Assembly (NCBI RefSeq): GCF_015999265.1
Contig: NZ_JAEAGR010000004.1
Location: forward strand, 1-64,000
Source: Mobilitalea sibirica
GTDB taxonomy: Bacteria > Bacillota > Clostridia > Lachnospirales > Lachnospiraceae
Length of the DNA: 64,000 nucleotides
Reading direction: 5' to 3'
The notes under the pieces are model-generated. The model did no database searches, was not told the DNA's origin, and saw nothing but the letters and a program-made list of their open reading frames with translations. How positions within the stretch are numbered: position 1 is the first letter of the stretch; every line of letters begins with the position of its first letter. Positions 56,201-64,000 of the stretch are shown piece after piece. A program made the position numbers and the translations under genes.

Positions 56201-56390
56201 ATCACATCGTTTCCCTTCTTAAATATATTTTTATGCACCTGAATTTCAGGCCATTTTTAACTGACTAAACCATATTTTATTGTGATTAATTATAAGCGAA
56301 TTATATTAAGACCGTCTGTACTTACAACTCCCGTACTGCTTGAGTAATAATATCTGCTACGTCTTTCTTTTATGATAGATTAAACGATGC

Positions 56391-56440
56391 TAAAAAGTGC
56401 CATACCTAAAACAAAATGCGTTTACGGTACGGCACCTTTA
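56391..56440 (-). terminator. Terminator of the cell wall hydrolase gene
   Basis: GTGCCGTACC/GGTATGGCAC (minus strand, ten pairs) with a 19-base loop and a following TTTTTAGC. It lies 70 bases past the stop. Confidence 0.8.
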
Positions 56441-56508
56441 TCACAGCACTTCGCTTATTGCGAATAAGTATACCACGCATATTCGGCGGTTACAATACTG
56501 TTTTACTA

Positions 56509-57402
56509 TTATTTGTTCTTATAAAATTCATGACCGCCATGCTTAAACAGCCAATCTAGATTATTATCAAACCATCTTGCACTGCTCTTTCTGGTTCTCT
56601 TTCTGGCCATGAAATAAAGCGCTCCCTTGGAATAATCTTCTCCTTCCAATGCCCTCTGTACTGCTTCTTTCGTTTCGTCGGATATGCTTATATTCCAATA
56701 CCTCTTATCTGATACAGGTGAGAATTGATATTCCCCACCCACTTTGTGGAATATGACGCCTTTGATGGTTTTAGGAAATTCCTCATCATGCAATCGGTTA
56801 AACACAACATTGGCAATCAATATTTTCCCAATCATATCTTCTCCGGTTGCTTCGGCTTCCACAATTCTCTCTAACATAGTTAGCTCTTCCTTTGTGACTG
56901 AGTATAAAGGCTGGGTTTTATTTTGTGTAGAGAAGCTTTCTATGGTCCCCTCGGCTGTATCTGTTTGCTTATGTTCAGTTTGTTCTGCTACTGAATCAGA
57001 TATTTTATCCATTAACATATCGTACTCAACAGAATCCATTGCATAACCCAGAACCCAGTTTGTAGCATCTAAATCCTCCGACTGTTTTTGGATCGGAATT
57101 TGTGCCTTATAAATTTGATTATTCTTAACCTCTAACATCCCATTAGGGTTAATCGATTTTGACTGTAACAGGAGCGCTTGGGGTTCACTCTCTTTGTGTG
57201 TCGTAATATTTCCCGACAGCATTTTTGTTGCTTCATTCGTATTCATGCTTATTCCTTCTGCTCCGGTGTTGATGTTATACAAAGCATCTGAACCAAATAC
57301 CAGTAGCAAAAAAGAAAGTACGTAAGCCAATATTACCATATGAAAACCATGGCGACTTTCGTGCATTTTCCTCTTCTGAAGAAACGAATTTATTATAACC
57401 AT
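56509..57402 (-). CDS. SleB/CwlJ-type cell wall hydrolase with membrane anchor
   Basis: A 297-residue protein. One membrane helix (about 22-42) anchors it; a polar linker follows, and residues 180-295 are a Hydrolase_2 domain: LTMLERIVEAEATGEDMIGK, ANVVFNRLHDEEFPKTIKGV and FSPVSDKRYWN. The Glu of EAEA is the likely catalytic residue. SleB-type enzymes degrade spore cortex muramic-lactam glycan, but membrane-anchored relatives also occur in growing cells. I start at 57400-57402 (MVIINSF) with AAGAGGAAAT before it; the longer frame to 57453 lacks a site. Confidence 0.85.
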   Translation of the reverse strand: MVIINSFLQKRKMHESRHGFHMVILAYVLSFLLLVFGSDALYNINTGAEGISMNTNEATKMLSGNITTHKESEPQALLLQSKSINPNGMLEVKNNQIYKAQIPIQKQSEDLDATNWVLGYAMDSVEYDMLMDKISDSVAEQTEHKQTDTAEGTIESFSTQNKTQPLYSVTKEELTMLERIVEAEATGEDMIGKILIANVVFNRLHDEEFPKTIKGVIFHKVGGEYQFSPVSDKRYWNISISDETKEAVQRALEGEDYSKGALYFMARKRTRKSSARWFDNNLDWLFKHGGHEFYKNK

Positions 57403-57951
57403 AACTATTTCCTCTTTTCTTAAAGCATAGTGCTTCATTTTGTGTGCTTCCAATTTATGGATTTTCTAGTAACACTATCATGCATTATAGGCATCCACCT
57501 TTTTTGTGTCAATAACAAAGCTTTAATTTCGTTATTTGCACCGATTTATAACTTACTATATTTTACATCAATGGTAATTTATAACAACCTAAACTCTATT
57601 ACAGCTGAATAATTTATATATTATCAACAAGATATTTTTAACAAATTGTTAAGCATATATTAATTATTTTACTCGTGTTCTATTTTATTTATGCATTTTC
57701 TACTACAATAGTAAGCAATATAAGGAAATTAAGCCTCATACTACAGCAATATTATTTAATATTTTGTTAATATTTTATGTATTAGAGGGTTAATACGCAG
57801 TGAATAGAATCAGACAAACACATTTTTCTTCCATTTACTGGATTTCGTTTTAGTAAATAAAAGTATTATTACGGAATAATTGGCGAAAGTATCAGATGGC
57901 CAAAAGTTTTACTATATAGTTACCTAAAGATGTCAAAAGCACCTTTGGTTC

Positions 57952-58015
57952 TTTCCTGATGATATACATTGCTATGTAAGCAGTCTTACAAATAGCAATG
58001 TATATCATCAGGAAA
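57952..58015. repeat. Perfect 24-bp inverted repeat
   Basis: TTTCCTGATGATATACATTG continuing to GCTAT (57952-57975) is matched exactly by its complement at 57992-58015, with a 16-base loop. It lies in a 759-base gap (57403-58161) with no other gene or signal that I can support, about 100 bases upstream of the AP2-like gene. A role as terminator, structured RNA or mobile remnant is open. Confidence 0.75.
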
Positions 58016-58161
58016 AGTGCGTAGTACTTTTTGATACATTAATCATATTTGAACTTTAAACTTAGGAAGACTTATTTATACGTTTAATACTTTCATCACC
58101 CGAATCATGATTGCAGAGTCCATATGAATTTGATATAGTAAGTAGGAGGAGGTGTTTACGA

Positions 58162-58983
58162 TTGTTACCCGGAGTTTATCTTGCACGTAAAAAAAGTGGG
58201 GAGATCTATTATAGAGCCTCCATTACTTATAAAGGAAAGCATATCAGTCTTGGAAGTTATCCAAAGGAAGAGGACGCTAACAAAGCCTATGATCTGGCCG
58301 GAGATATTCTTTTAGAATCTTCTCCTTACAGGATAGATAATTATCCCTCTGACTGCATTATTGAATTTCATAAATGGGTCGTATTAATCAATTTTAGAGA
58401 TAACCATATCTATTTTAAAAATCCTATTTATATTAAGAAACGCTTTTTTCTATATTATATAGATATAAATACACCTCTTAAATTCGATGTGGACGATCTG
58501 TTTTATTATGCTCATCATAAGATACTAAAACGGGGTGGTCATCTATTCGTTAGTGATTACGGAATGCAGGTAAACATTCTGGCACGGTATGGTATTAAAA
58601 ACTATGCAGTTCCCGGAAGGGACTATCTATTTATCAATGGGGATGATACCGATTACCGTTATGGTAATATTGAAATTATCAACCGATATCACGGTGTAAC
58701 AAAAACCTTTCATAAAGGATTACCGGTTTATACGGCAAAAATACATATTAACGGAGATTTTTTAATTGGACGATATTCTACAGATAATGAGGCTGCAATC
58801 GCTTATAATAAAGCAGCACTTATTTTAAATGAGAAAGGATTAAATAAGAACTTTCCTCAGAATTATATAGAAGGAATGGATGAGATTACGTATGCTTCTA
58901 CCTATCAGAAACTTCGGATATCTAAGAAACTCTTATCCTATGCAGATACACTCGATCAAAAAAATTATATTAATAGGAACTGA
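58162..58983 (+). CDS. Protein with two AP2-like domains around an HNH-like core
   Basis: A 273-residue protein that I do not recognise by name. Residues 4-45 (GVYLARKKSGEIYYRASITY, then GKHISLGSYPKEEDANKAYD) and about 192-240 (YHGVTKTFHKGLPVYTAKIH, then GRYSTDNEAAIAYNKAA) both fit the AP2 DNA-binding fold known from HNH homing endonucleases. Between them, GRDYLFINGDDTDYRYGNIE at about 165-185 lines up with the HHINGDKTDNRxENL core of HNH enzymes, but the catalytic His residues are replaced (Phe-Ile), so cleavage is unlikely. It starts with TTG at 58162, nine bases after AGGAGGAGG. It is isolated, with no intron or phage genes. A domesticated DNA-binding regulator is my best guess. Confidence 0.65.
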   Translation: MLPGVYLARKKSGEIYYRASITYKGKHISLGSYPKEEDANKAYDLAGDILLESSPYRIDNYPSDCIIEFHKWVVLINFRDNHIYFKNPIYIKKRFFLYYIDINTPLKFDVDDLFYYAHHKILKRGGHLFVSDYGMQVNILARYGIKNYAVPGRDYLFINGDDTDYRYGNIEIINRYHGVTKTFHKGLPVYTAKIHINGDFLIGRYSTDNEAAIAYNKAALILNEKGLNKNFPQNYIEGMDEITYASTYQKLRISKKLLSYADTLDQKNYINRN

Positions 58984-59123
58984 TAATTCAAAAGCTTACA
59001 TATGATCATATAAAACTTAGAGTAAGATCCTCAATATACGATCTAAAAATACAAAGTATAACTCGCGATTAGTATTTTAATGTATAAGTATTGAATATGT
59101 ATTGCTTTATATATAGGTCTGTT

Positions 59124-59183
59124 TTAGAAATTACGATCTTAGTATTTACGGTCTTAGAAATTACGATTTGGAAATTATAGCTT
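59124..59183. repeat. Four imperfect 15-bp tandem repeats
   Basis: Units TTAGAAATTACGATC, TTAGTATTTACGGTC, TTAGAAATTACGATT and TGGAAATTATAGCTT follow head to tail. They lie in the 526-base gap 58984-59509, which holds no gene. An array of protein-binding sites or a slippage product are both possible. Confidence 0.65.
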
Positions 59184-59437
59184 TATAACAGATATTAGAT
59201 AAATTAAAACAAATATTTTAATCAGGTAAAACTGTGTTTCATTTCATTTTTATGGAATAATCTTGTCAAATATATGTTTTGTGAAGTGTTATGAAGAATA
59301 TAACAGATTATGAATAATTAGACAAATATGTTAACTTTGTTTTAAATTTTAAAAAAGGACTACCTTAATTTAAATTTTGTGTTATAATATGGTTATATAT
59401 TTTTTCTTCTTCCGTTTTCATAGTTTCTCAAGTTGAA

Positions 59438-59510
59438 AGCCACAGAATAAATCTTACAAGTGTTACGGTACATTCGGATTGTACTGACTTGGTATGGTTA
59501 TCCTGTGGCT
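59438..59510 (-). terminator. Hairpin at the end of the histidine kinase gene
   Basis: AGCCACAG and CTGTGGCT pair (with extension over ATA/TAT) across a 57-base loop that holds a smaller stem. Its right arm touches the stop codon of the kinase gene. The U-run is weak. Confidence 0.5.
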
Positions 59511-60595
59511 CAATTTGTTTTTGGTTCATAATTTAATCTAACTGTAAATACAGTACCCTTGGAACCACTTTCTGCTTTTATATCACCACCATGCATCTTA
59601 ATGATACTACGGGCAATCGCAAGACCCAGCCCACTTCCGCCGGTTTCACTGGATCTAGAGGATTCCACTCGGTAAAACCGCTGAAAAATCTGCTCTAAAT
59701 CCTTCACAGGAATTATTTCGCCATAGTTGGTAATTGTTACAGTCACTCCCTCTTCTTCTTTACTCAGATTTAACAAAATGTTCTTACCATCCCTACCATA
59801 TTTAATTGCATTACTGATTAGATTTGCAAAAGCTCTTGCTAGGAGATCACCATCGGCATGTATAACTAAGCTATTTTGAATTGTTTTAAATTCATACTCT
59901 AGCTCATTTTCTTTAAAACTAGGATAAAACTCATCCAGAAGCTGATCGATTAATTTCACCATATCCACTTCTGTATAATTCGCTTTTACTTCTCCAAAGT
60001 TAAATTTTGTATAGGTAAACAGATCTTCTATCAGCTTTTCCAATCGTTTTGATTTATTATATGCTATTTCTACATAATTCTTTTGGGTTTGAATTGAAAG
60101 TTTCTTAGATGATACCAGATCTAAATAACCGATAATCGAAGTCAATGGAGTACGAAGATCATGAGCCACACTGGTTATCAGTTCGTTTTTAGCGTATTCA
60201 CTTCTTCGCTCGTTCTCCATGATTTTTTTGATATCATCGGCCATCTGGTTTAATTTATCAGCAATTAAAGCAAACTCATCTTCATTTTTAATAACAATAC
60301 GATTGTCTAAATTACCAAGGGATATCTCGTTAATTCCATTCGCTATTACTTTAATATAATTAACAAATTTCTGTGTCAGTATTAAAAAATAAGTAATGAA
60401 CAGTATAATCCCTACCGCTATCGTAAGAACGGACACCAGTACCGCCGGTGGCCCGGATAAATTCCAGGACCCCTCTTGAAACACCAGATAAATTCCAATA
60501 TTAATGATCGCCAGTGTTAGCATTGTATACAATAAACTAAGTAAGCTATACAATACAATCTCGAATCGAAAACTTTTAAATATACTATTGTTCAA
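59510..60595 (-). CDS. VanS-like sensor histidine kinase
   Basis: A 361-residue membrane kinase. Two helices (about 13-40 and 50-75) enclose a very short outer loop of about ten residues, so it senses within or near the membrane. HAMP follows (about 75-130). The phospho-acceptor is His145 in SVAHDLRTPLTS; N box NLISNAIKYG and G boxes GSGLGLAIARSI are intact. Its ATG lies 11 bases inside the response regulator gene. Target genes are unknown; close relatives respond to cell envelope stress. Confidence 0.93.
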   Translation of the reverse strand: MNNSIFKSFRFEIVLYSLLSLLYTMLTLAIINIGIYLVFQEGSWNLSGPPAVLVSVLTIAVGIILFITYFLILTQKFVNYIKVIANGINEISLGNLDNRIVIKNEDEFALIADKLNQMADDIKKIMENERRSEYAKNELITSVAHDLRTPLTSIIGYLDLVSSKKLSIQTQKNYVEIAYNKSKRLEKLIEDLFTYTKFNFGEVKANYTEVDMVKLIDQLLDEFYPSFKENELEYEFKTIQNSLVIHADGDLLARAFANLISNAIKYGRDGKNILLNLSKEEEGVTVTITNYGEIIPVKDLEQIFQRFYRVESSRSSETGGSGLGLAIARSIIKMHGGDIKAESGSKGTVFTVRLNYEPKTN

Positions 60596-61286
60596 TTTTG
60601 TAACCCACTCCCCAAACGGTTTTAATAATCTTAGAATTTTGTGAATCCATCTCTATCTTCTCTCTAATTCTGCGGATATGTACCATTACCGTATTATTCG
60701 CTTCATACATCTTCTCATTCCAAACTCTTTCAAAGATTTCATCGGTTGAAAATACCCTTCCGACATTACTTGCTAACAGATATAAAATATCGAATTCAAT
60801 TGGCGTTAGCTTTACATCTTTGCCGTATGCATTTACTTTATGATTATCTTTGTTAATAATAAGATGATCCAGAACAATCTCTTTACCCTGTTTTTCATCG
60901 TGAGCACCGGGATTAAACTTTGTATATCTTCGTAATTGAGATTTCACACGGGCAGTTAGTTCTAAGGGATTAAATGGTTTTGTGACATAATCATCTGCAC
61001 CGGTTCCCAGCCCGATAATTTTATCGAGATCCGTACTTCTGGCACTTAACATAATGATCGGTATGGTACTTGTTTCCCGTATCTCTTTACAAAAGGTCAG
61101 TCCATCCGTGCCGGGCATCATAATATCTAATATGACTAGTTTAATATCCTCGTTTTCCAGAAGTTGCTGCCCATCTTTTGCGCTATTTGCTTTCCAGACC
61201 TGATACCCCTCACTTACCAGATGTATTTCTACCAGATCAGCTATCTCTTTATCATCATCAATGACTAAAATACCCGTCTTTTTCAT
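60585..61286 (-). CDS. OmpR/PhoB-type response regulator, VanR-like
   Basis: A 233-residue regulator. The phosphorylated Asp is D54 in LVILDIMMPGTDG, with acidic D10-D12 pocket residues and Lys in DDYVTKPFNPLE. The C-terminal winged helix has KLTPIEFDILYLLASNVGRV and VMVHIRRIREKIE. It overlaps the kinase gene by 11 bases. A perfect palindrome ATGGTAATTACCAT lies upstream and may be a self-operator. Confidence 0.94.
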   Translation of the reverse strand: MKKTGILVIDDDKEIADLVEIHLVSEGYQVWKANSAKDGQQLLENEDIKLVILDIMMPGTDGLTFCKEIRETSTIPIIMLSARSTDLDKIIGLGTGADDYVTKPFNPLELTARVKSQLRRYTKFNPGAHDEKQGKEIVLDHLIINKDNHKVNAYGKDVKLTPIEFDILYLLASNVGRVFSTDEIFERVWNEKMYEANNTVMVHIRRIREKIEMDSQNSKIIKTVWGVGYKIEQ

Positions 61287-61327
61287 TCATGTTTTCCTCC
61301 ATATAAAACCATAACATGCATTAACTC

Positions 61328-61349
61328 ATGGTAATTACCATATTACCAT
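61328..61349. promoter_or_regulatory. Palindrome and half-repeat upstream of the response regulator
   Basis: ATGGTAATTACCAT is followed at once by ATTACCAT, giving three copies of one half-site within 22 bases, about 42 bases before the start codon. This is the layout of an OmpR-type binding site, possibly autoregulatory. Confidence 0.5.
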
Positions 61350-61532
61350 AGAAATTCCCTTCAATCTTTAATTTTTTCTTAAAATTACACCTGTAGAATA
61401 GTCCTGAATCTCATTAATAAATCAATATGGTGTGATTTTAATAAAGATAAAACTCTGCTTTTACATTATTTGTTGTTTGATTGGTAATGGTTCCTCATTT
61501 ACTTTTTGAACGGTACATGATAGAATACTTAC

Positions 61533-61894
61533 TGTGAGTAGCACAGATGGTCGCGCCTTTTGTAAGGTGAGGAAAGTCCGGGCTTCATAGGGCAGGGTGC
61601 CGGATAACGTCCGGTGGAGGCGACTCCCAGGCTAGTGCAACAGAAATAAACCGCCTAACCGTTAGGTTAGGTAAGGATGGAAAGGTGGCTTAAGAGACCA
61701 CCGCCCTTCTGGTAACAGAAGGGGCAGATGTAAACCCCACCCGAAGCAAGACCGAACATGAAGCGATACGGTTGCCCGCCGTGCTTCAGGGTAGGTCGCG
61801 TAGCATCGGCGAAAGCTGGTGCTTGAGCCGTATGGTAACATACGGTCAAGATAGATGACCATTCAAGACAGAACCCGGCTTATCGTGCTGCTCA
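61533..61894 (+). ncRNA. rnpB: RNase P RNA (class A)
   Basis: The catalytic RNA that matures tRNA 5' ends. GAGTAGCAC (61535-61543) pairs with GTGCTGCTC to close P1. GAGGAAAGTCCGGGC, GGGCAGGGTGCC, CCACCCGAAGCAAGACCG and ACAGAACCCGGCTTATCG are the conserved core regions. Loop structures match bacterial class A. TAGAAT at 61521-61526 with TTTACT 17 bases upstream is the likely promoter. The 3' end abuts the stop codon of the convergent nucleoside kinase gene, and no separate terminator is seen. Confidence 0.96.
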
Positions 61895-63556
61895 TACCTT
61901 AAAGCAACTTCCTCCGATAAATTCTTTTAATATCGAATTCTTTGGTACTGCCTCAGCAGGAGTTCCTATAAAGTAATCTAAAAATTTCAATAAGCGTTTC
62001 GCTTCTACATATTCTTCACAATTCCGATCAATTCCGAATAAAATTGGTTCAGCATACTGCTTTAAGATAGCCAGTTCATAAATCAAGGCTGAATTAAACA
62101 TAACATCTGCATCTTCCTGAAAAGGGAATATATTTTCTTCTTCTCCCCTTCTTACGGAGGGCCACATCGCTATCGTAGTCTTAGCGGAAGCACCTCTGGT
62201 TCTGGCATCCCGCACCATTCTTCTTATTAATCTTCCGTCCGTAGTGGGTATTCTGTTATGCTCATCAATATTTAGCTGTGTCAAAGCACTAATATATATC
62301 TTATACTTACTTTCTCTTGGCAAGGAATAGGACAGCGCATCATTTAAACCATGAATTCCTTCGATCACCAATATATCCTCATCACCAAGGGTTGTATAGT
62401 TGCCCTTATATTCTCTTTGGCCGGTTATAAAATTAAAAACAGGTATATCAACTGTTTCTCCGTTCAATAAGTTCGTCATATCTTGGTTAAATTGTTCCAA
62501 ATCAATTGCATATAGACTTTCAAAATTATAATTTCCCTTTTCATCTCTGGGCGTTTTTTCACGATCTACAAAGTAATTATCCACAGCAATTGGATGTGGC
62601 TTCATACCATGAGCCTTTAGTTGAATTGACAAACGATGGGAAAATGTGGTTTTACCGGAGGAGGAGGGACCTGCGATCATAATAAACTTTTTCCCTCCAG
62701 CTTTTTTAATTGCCTCAGCTATCTCACTGATCTTTTTCTCCTGAAGAGCTTCCTGCACCAATATTAGATCGCCAAATCTACCCTGCGAAATAATATCATT
62801 AAGCGCACCAACATTCTCAATATCCATCATTTTTGCCCATTGATTGGATTCCTTCATGGTATGAAACAACTTTACCTGGGGAACAAAAGGTTTCACTACA
62901 GTAGGATCCTTCTCGTTAGGCATTAATAATAAGAACCCTTCATCGTACTGGGTCAAGTCAAAATATTTTAACATTCCTGAACTTGGAGGCATGTACCCAT
63001 AATAATAATCCTCAAATCCGTCAAGATTATAAATATTCGCTTTTGAAACTCGGCGATATCGGAATAGTTTTTCTTTGTCATGCATACGATAAAGACGAAA
63101 AAGTTCCATCGCATCATCCGTTCCGATGCTTCTTTTGATAAACGGTATATCCTTACTTATAATCTCTTCCATACGCTTCTTTACTGCCTGAATTCGTTCC
63201 TTTGTTAACGGAAGCTTTCCGGTGTAATGGCAATAAAGTCCGTTTCCGATAGAGTATTCCACTTCCACCTTGTCTACATTATCCGAACCAATCTCGGAAT
63301 AAAATGCTTTCAGCATTACTAAAATCAAACCCCGCATATATGTTTTATGACCTGCGTCATCCCTGGTAGTAACAAAGCGAATCTCACAGTCTTTTGTTAC
63401 AGTTTTAAATAACTCGCGGAGTTTATTATTCACATATGCCAAGATAATATCATCCTTATAATCCTTTTTATATTCTTTCGCAATTTCCAGTAAACTTGTA
63501 TTAATGGGATATTCTTTTTCGATTCCGTTAATCTGAACTATTACATTCGTCTTCAT
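61892..63556 (-). CDS. Nucleoside (uridine-type) kinase with TGS and tRNA-synthetase-like N-terminus
   Basis: A 554-residue protein. The first 60 residues are a TGS-like domain (VIVQINGIEKEYPINTSLLE), followed by a part similar to the editing domain of threonyl-tRNA synthetase (about 60-230; KTYMRGLILVMLKAFYSEIG). From about 285 it is a P-loop kinase of the uridine kinase/phosphoribulokinase family with Walker A GPSSSGKTTF and FVDREKTPRDE. This fusion is common in clostridia and Thermotoga, where it phosphorylates nucleosides such as uridine or inosine in salvage. It is followed by rnpB in the opposite direction and preceded by the trmK-like gene at 18 bases. Confidence 0.92.
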   Translation of the reverse strand: MKTNVIVQINGIEKEYPINTSLLEIAKEYKKDYKDDIILAYVNNKLRELFKTVTKDCEIRFVTTRDDAGHKTYMRGLILVMLKAFYSEIGSDNVDKVEVEYSIGNGLYCHYTGKLPLTKERIQAVKKRMEEIISKDIPFIKRSIGTDDAMELFRLYRMHDKEKLFRYRRVSKANIYNLDGFEDYYYGYMPPSSGMLKYFDLTQYDEGFLLLMPNEKDPTVVKPFVPQVKLFHTMKESNQWAKMMDIENVGALNDIISQGRFGDLILVQEALQEKKISEIAEAIKKAGGKKFIMIAGPSSSGKTTFSHRLSIQLKAHGMKPHPIAVDNYFVDREKTPRDEKGNYNFESLYAIDLEQFNQDMTNLLNGETVDIPVFNFITGQREYKGNYTTLGDEDILVIEGIHGLNDALSYSLPRESKYKIYISALTQLNIDEHNRIPTTDGRLIRRMVRDARTRGASAKTTIAMWPSVRRGEEENIFPFQEDADVMFNSALIYELAILKQYAEPILFGIDRNCEEYVEAKRLLKFLDYFIGTPAEAVPKNSILKEFIGGSCFKV

Positions 63557-63573
63557 ATTAAAATTTCTCCTCT

Positions 63574-64000
63574 TTATGAATAATATTTCAAACCTTTATC
63601 AATAAGCTCAGTCATAGATAAGATTTCCTTCTGTCTGATTATTGATTTATCCGTAGGCCATTGTAATAACGCCTCATAAATTTCTTCATATTGATTTCGT
63701 TCCTTTAAAAGAAACTCCCTCAGCACAGGATTTTGATGTTCCAGTAATAGTCTCCCATAGTAATAATGTTCCTCTAAAGTAATCCTGTAAGGTTCTTTAT
63801 TTTTTACATAAAACTCAGGTTCTGCTTTCATCATAACATAATATTGACCGTCTTCTTTTATCATATTCTCAGCCGTGATTAAAAATCCGATATTCATTAA
63901 ATGCTCACGTACTTGATGAACCTCTGACTGTGGCTGTAATACCAATTCCCGTACCCTTCCTACCACATCCGGTCTTGCTGAGAGGATTTGATTCATTAAG
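63574..64000 (-). CDS. trmK: TrmK-like tRNA (adenine(22)-N1)-methyltransferase, C-terminal part (window edge)
   Basis: The visible 140 or so residues are the second half of a class I methyltransferase. RVRELVLQPQSEVHQVREHL, IGFLITAENMIKEDGQYYVM and EHYYYGRLLLEHQNP match the C-terminal half of TrmK, including its helical tail. The SAM-binding part lies beyond the right edge; the ATG at 63996 is internal, not a real start. It precedes the nucleoside kinase gene in the same direction. Confidence 0.88.
   Translation of the reverse strand, partial: LMNQILSARPDVVGRVRELVLQPQSEVHQVREHLMNIGFLITAENMIKEDGQYYVMMKAEPEFYVKNKEPYRITLEEHYYYGRLLLEHQNPVLREFLLKERNQYEEIYEALLQWPTDKSIIRQKEILSMTELIDKGLKYYS

Noticed and set aside
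56201-56390. T-box or other amino-acid leader before thrC
   Set aside because: No specifier stem or T-box sequence is visible.
61662-61862. Minus-strand frames of about 60 residues in the RNase P region
   Set aside because: They lie wholly inside the structured RNA gene.

Overview
The window looks like a piece of chromosome from a low-GC, spore-forming, anaerobic Firmicute, most likely a Lachnospiraceae (Clostridium cluster XIVa) species. The evidence is the spoIIA-sigF-spoVA sporulation cluster, a SpoIID-like hydrolase, a SleB/CwlJ-type hydrolase, a CotH-type lipoprotein, pyruvate formate-lyase under a ZTP riboswitch, an archaeal-type PEP carboxylase, a DUF4250 protein, and AT-rich intergenic DNA. 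No tRNA, CRISPR array or prophage was seen.

Layout. 1-5 kb: an IS3-family element enters from the left and cuts an ABC-2 permease, followed by a DUF2569 membrane protein, ppcA, a short-chain dehydrogenase and a frameshifted micro-ORF. 5-16 kb: CotH lipoprotein, an XRE regulator with a Cys-rich repeat tail, rarA, small conserved proteins (DUF4250, VanZ-like, YigZ-like) and a class A penicillin-binding protein. 16-22 kb, minus strand: spoIIAA-spoIIAB-sigF, then an unannotated 50-residue membrane micro-protein and spoVAC-spoVAD-spoVAE; a zinc-ribbon/TPR gene with its own upstream 46-residue ORF lies beyond. 22-27 kb: PrsA-like foldase, YihY-like protein, a 190-bp hairpin element and a very large SpoIID protein. 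27-33 kb: a four-gene Gld-like ABC operon (ATPase, permease, GldG-like, DUF4340). 33-36 kb: dapA-dapB under a lysine riboswitch. 36-41 kb: a two-OB SSB-like protein, typA, an orphan Panacea-type antitoxin-like protein and an AI-2E family permease. 41-45 kb: znuA-znuC-znuB-like zinc uptake genes with a candidate metal operator, and an ECF S component. 45-54 kb: ZTP riboswitch and pflB, an O-antigen-ligase-like membrane protein, a decayed IS3-family copy, and a large secreted Ig-like protein with S-layer-like expression signals. 54-64 kb: thrC, a cell wall hydrolase, a TTG-started protein with two AP2-like domains around an HNH-like core, a VanRS-like two-component pair, rnpB, a nucleoside kinase and the 3' part of a trmK-like gene.

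The main functional groups are sporulation and cell wall work (spoIIA/sigF/spoVA, SpoIID, SleB-like, PBP1A, CotH), lysine and threonine synthesis (dapAB, thrC), anaplerotic and formate metabolism (ppcA, pflB), zinc uptake and envelope biogenesis. The strongest regulatory calls are the lysine riboswitch, the ZTP riboswitch and RNase P RNA. The least explained items are the AP2-HNH-AP2 protein, the Cys-ladder regulator, the micro-ORFs, several long perfect hairpins in gene-free DNA, and an EF-hand-like loop in an ABC ATPase tail.
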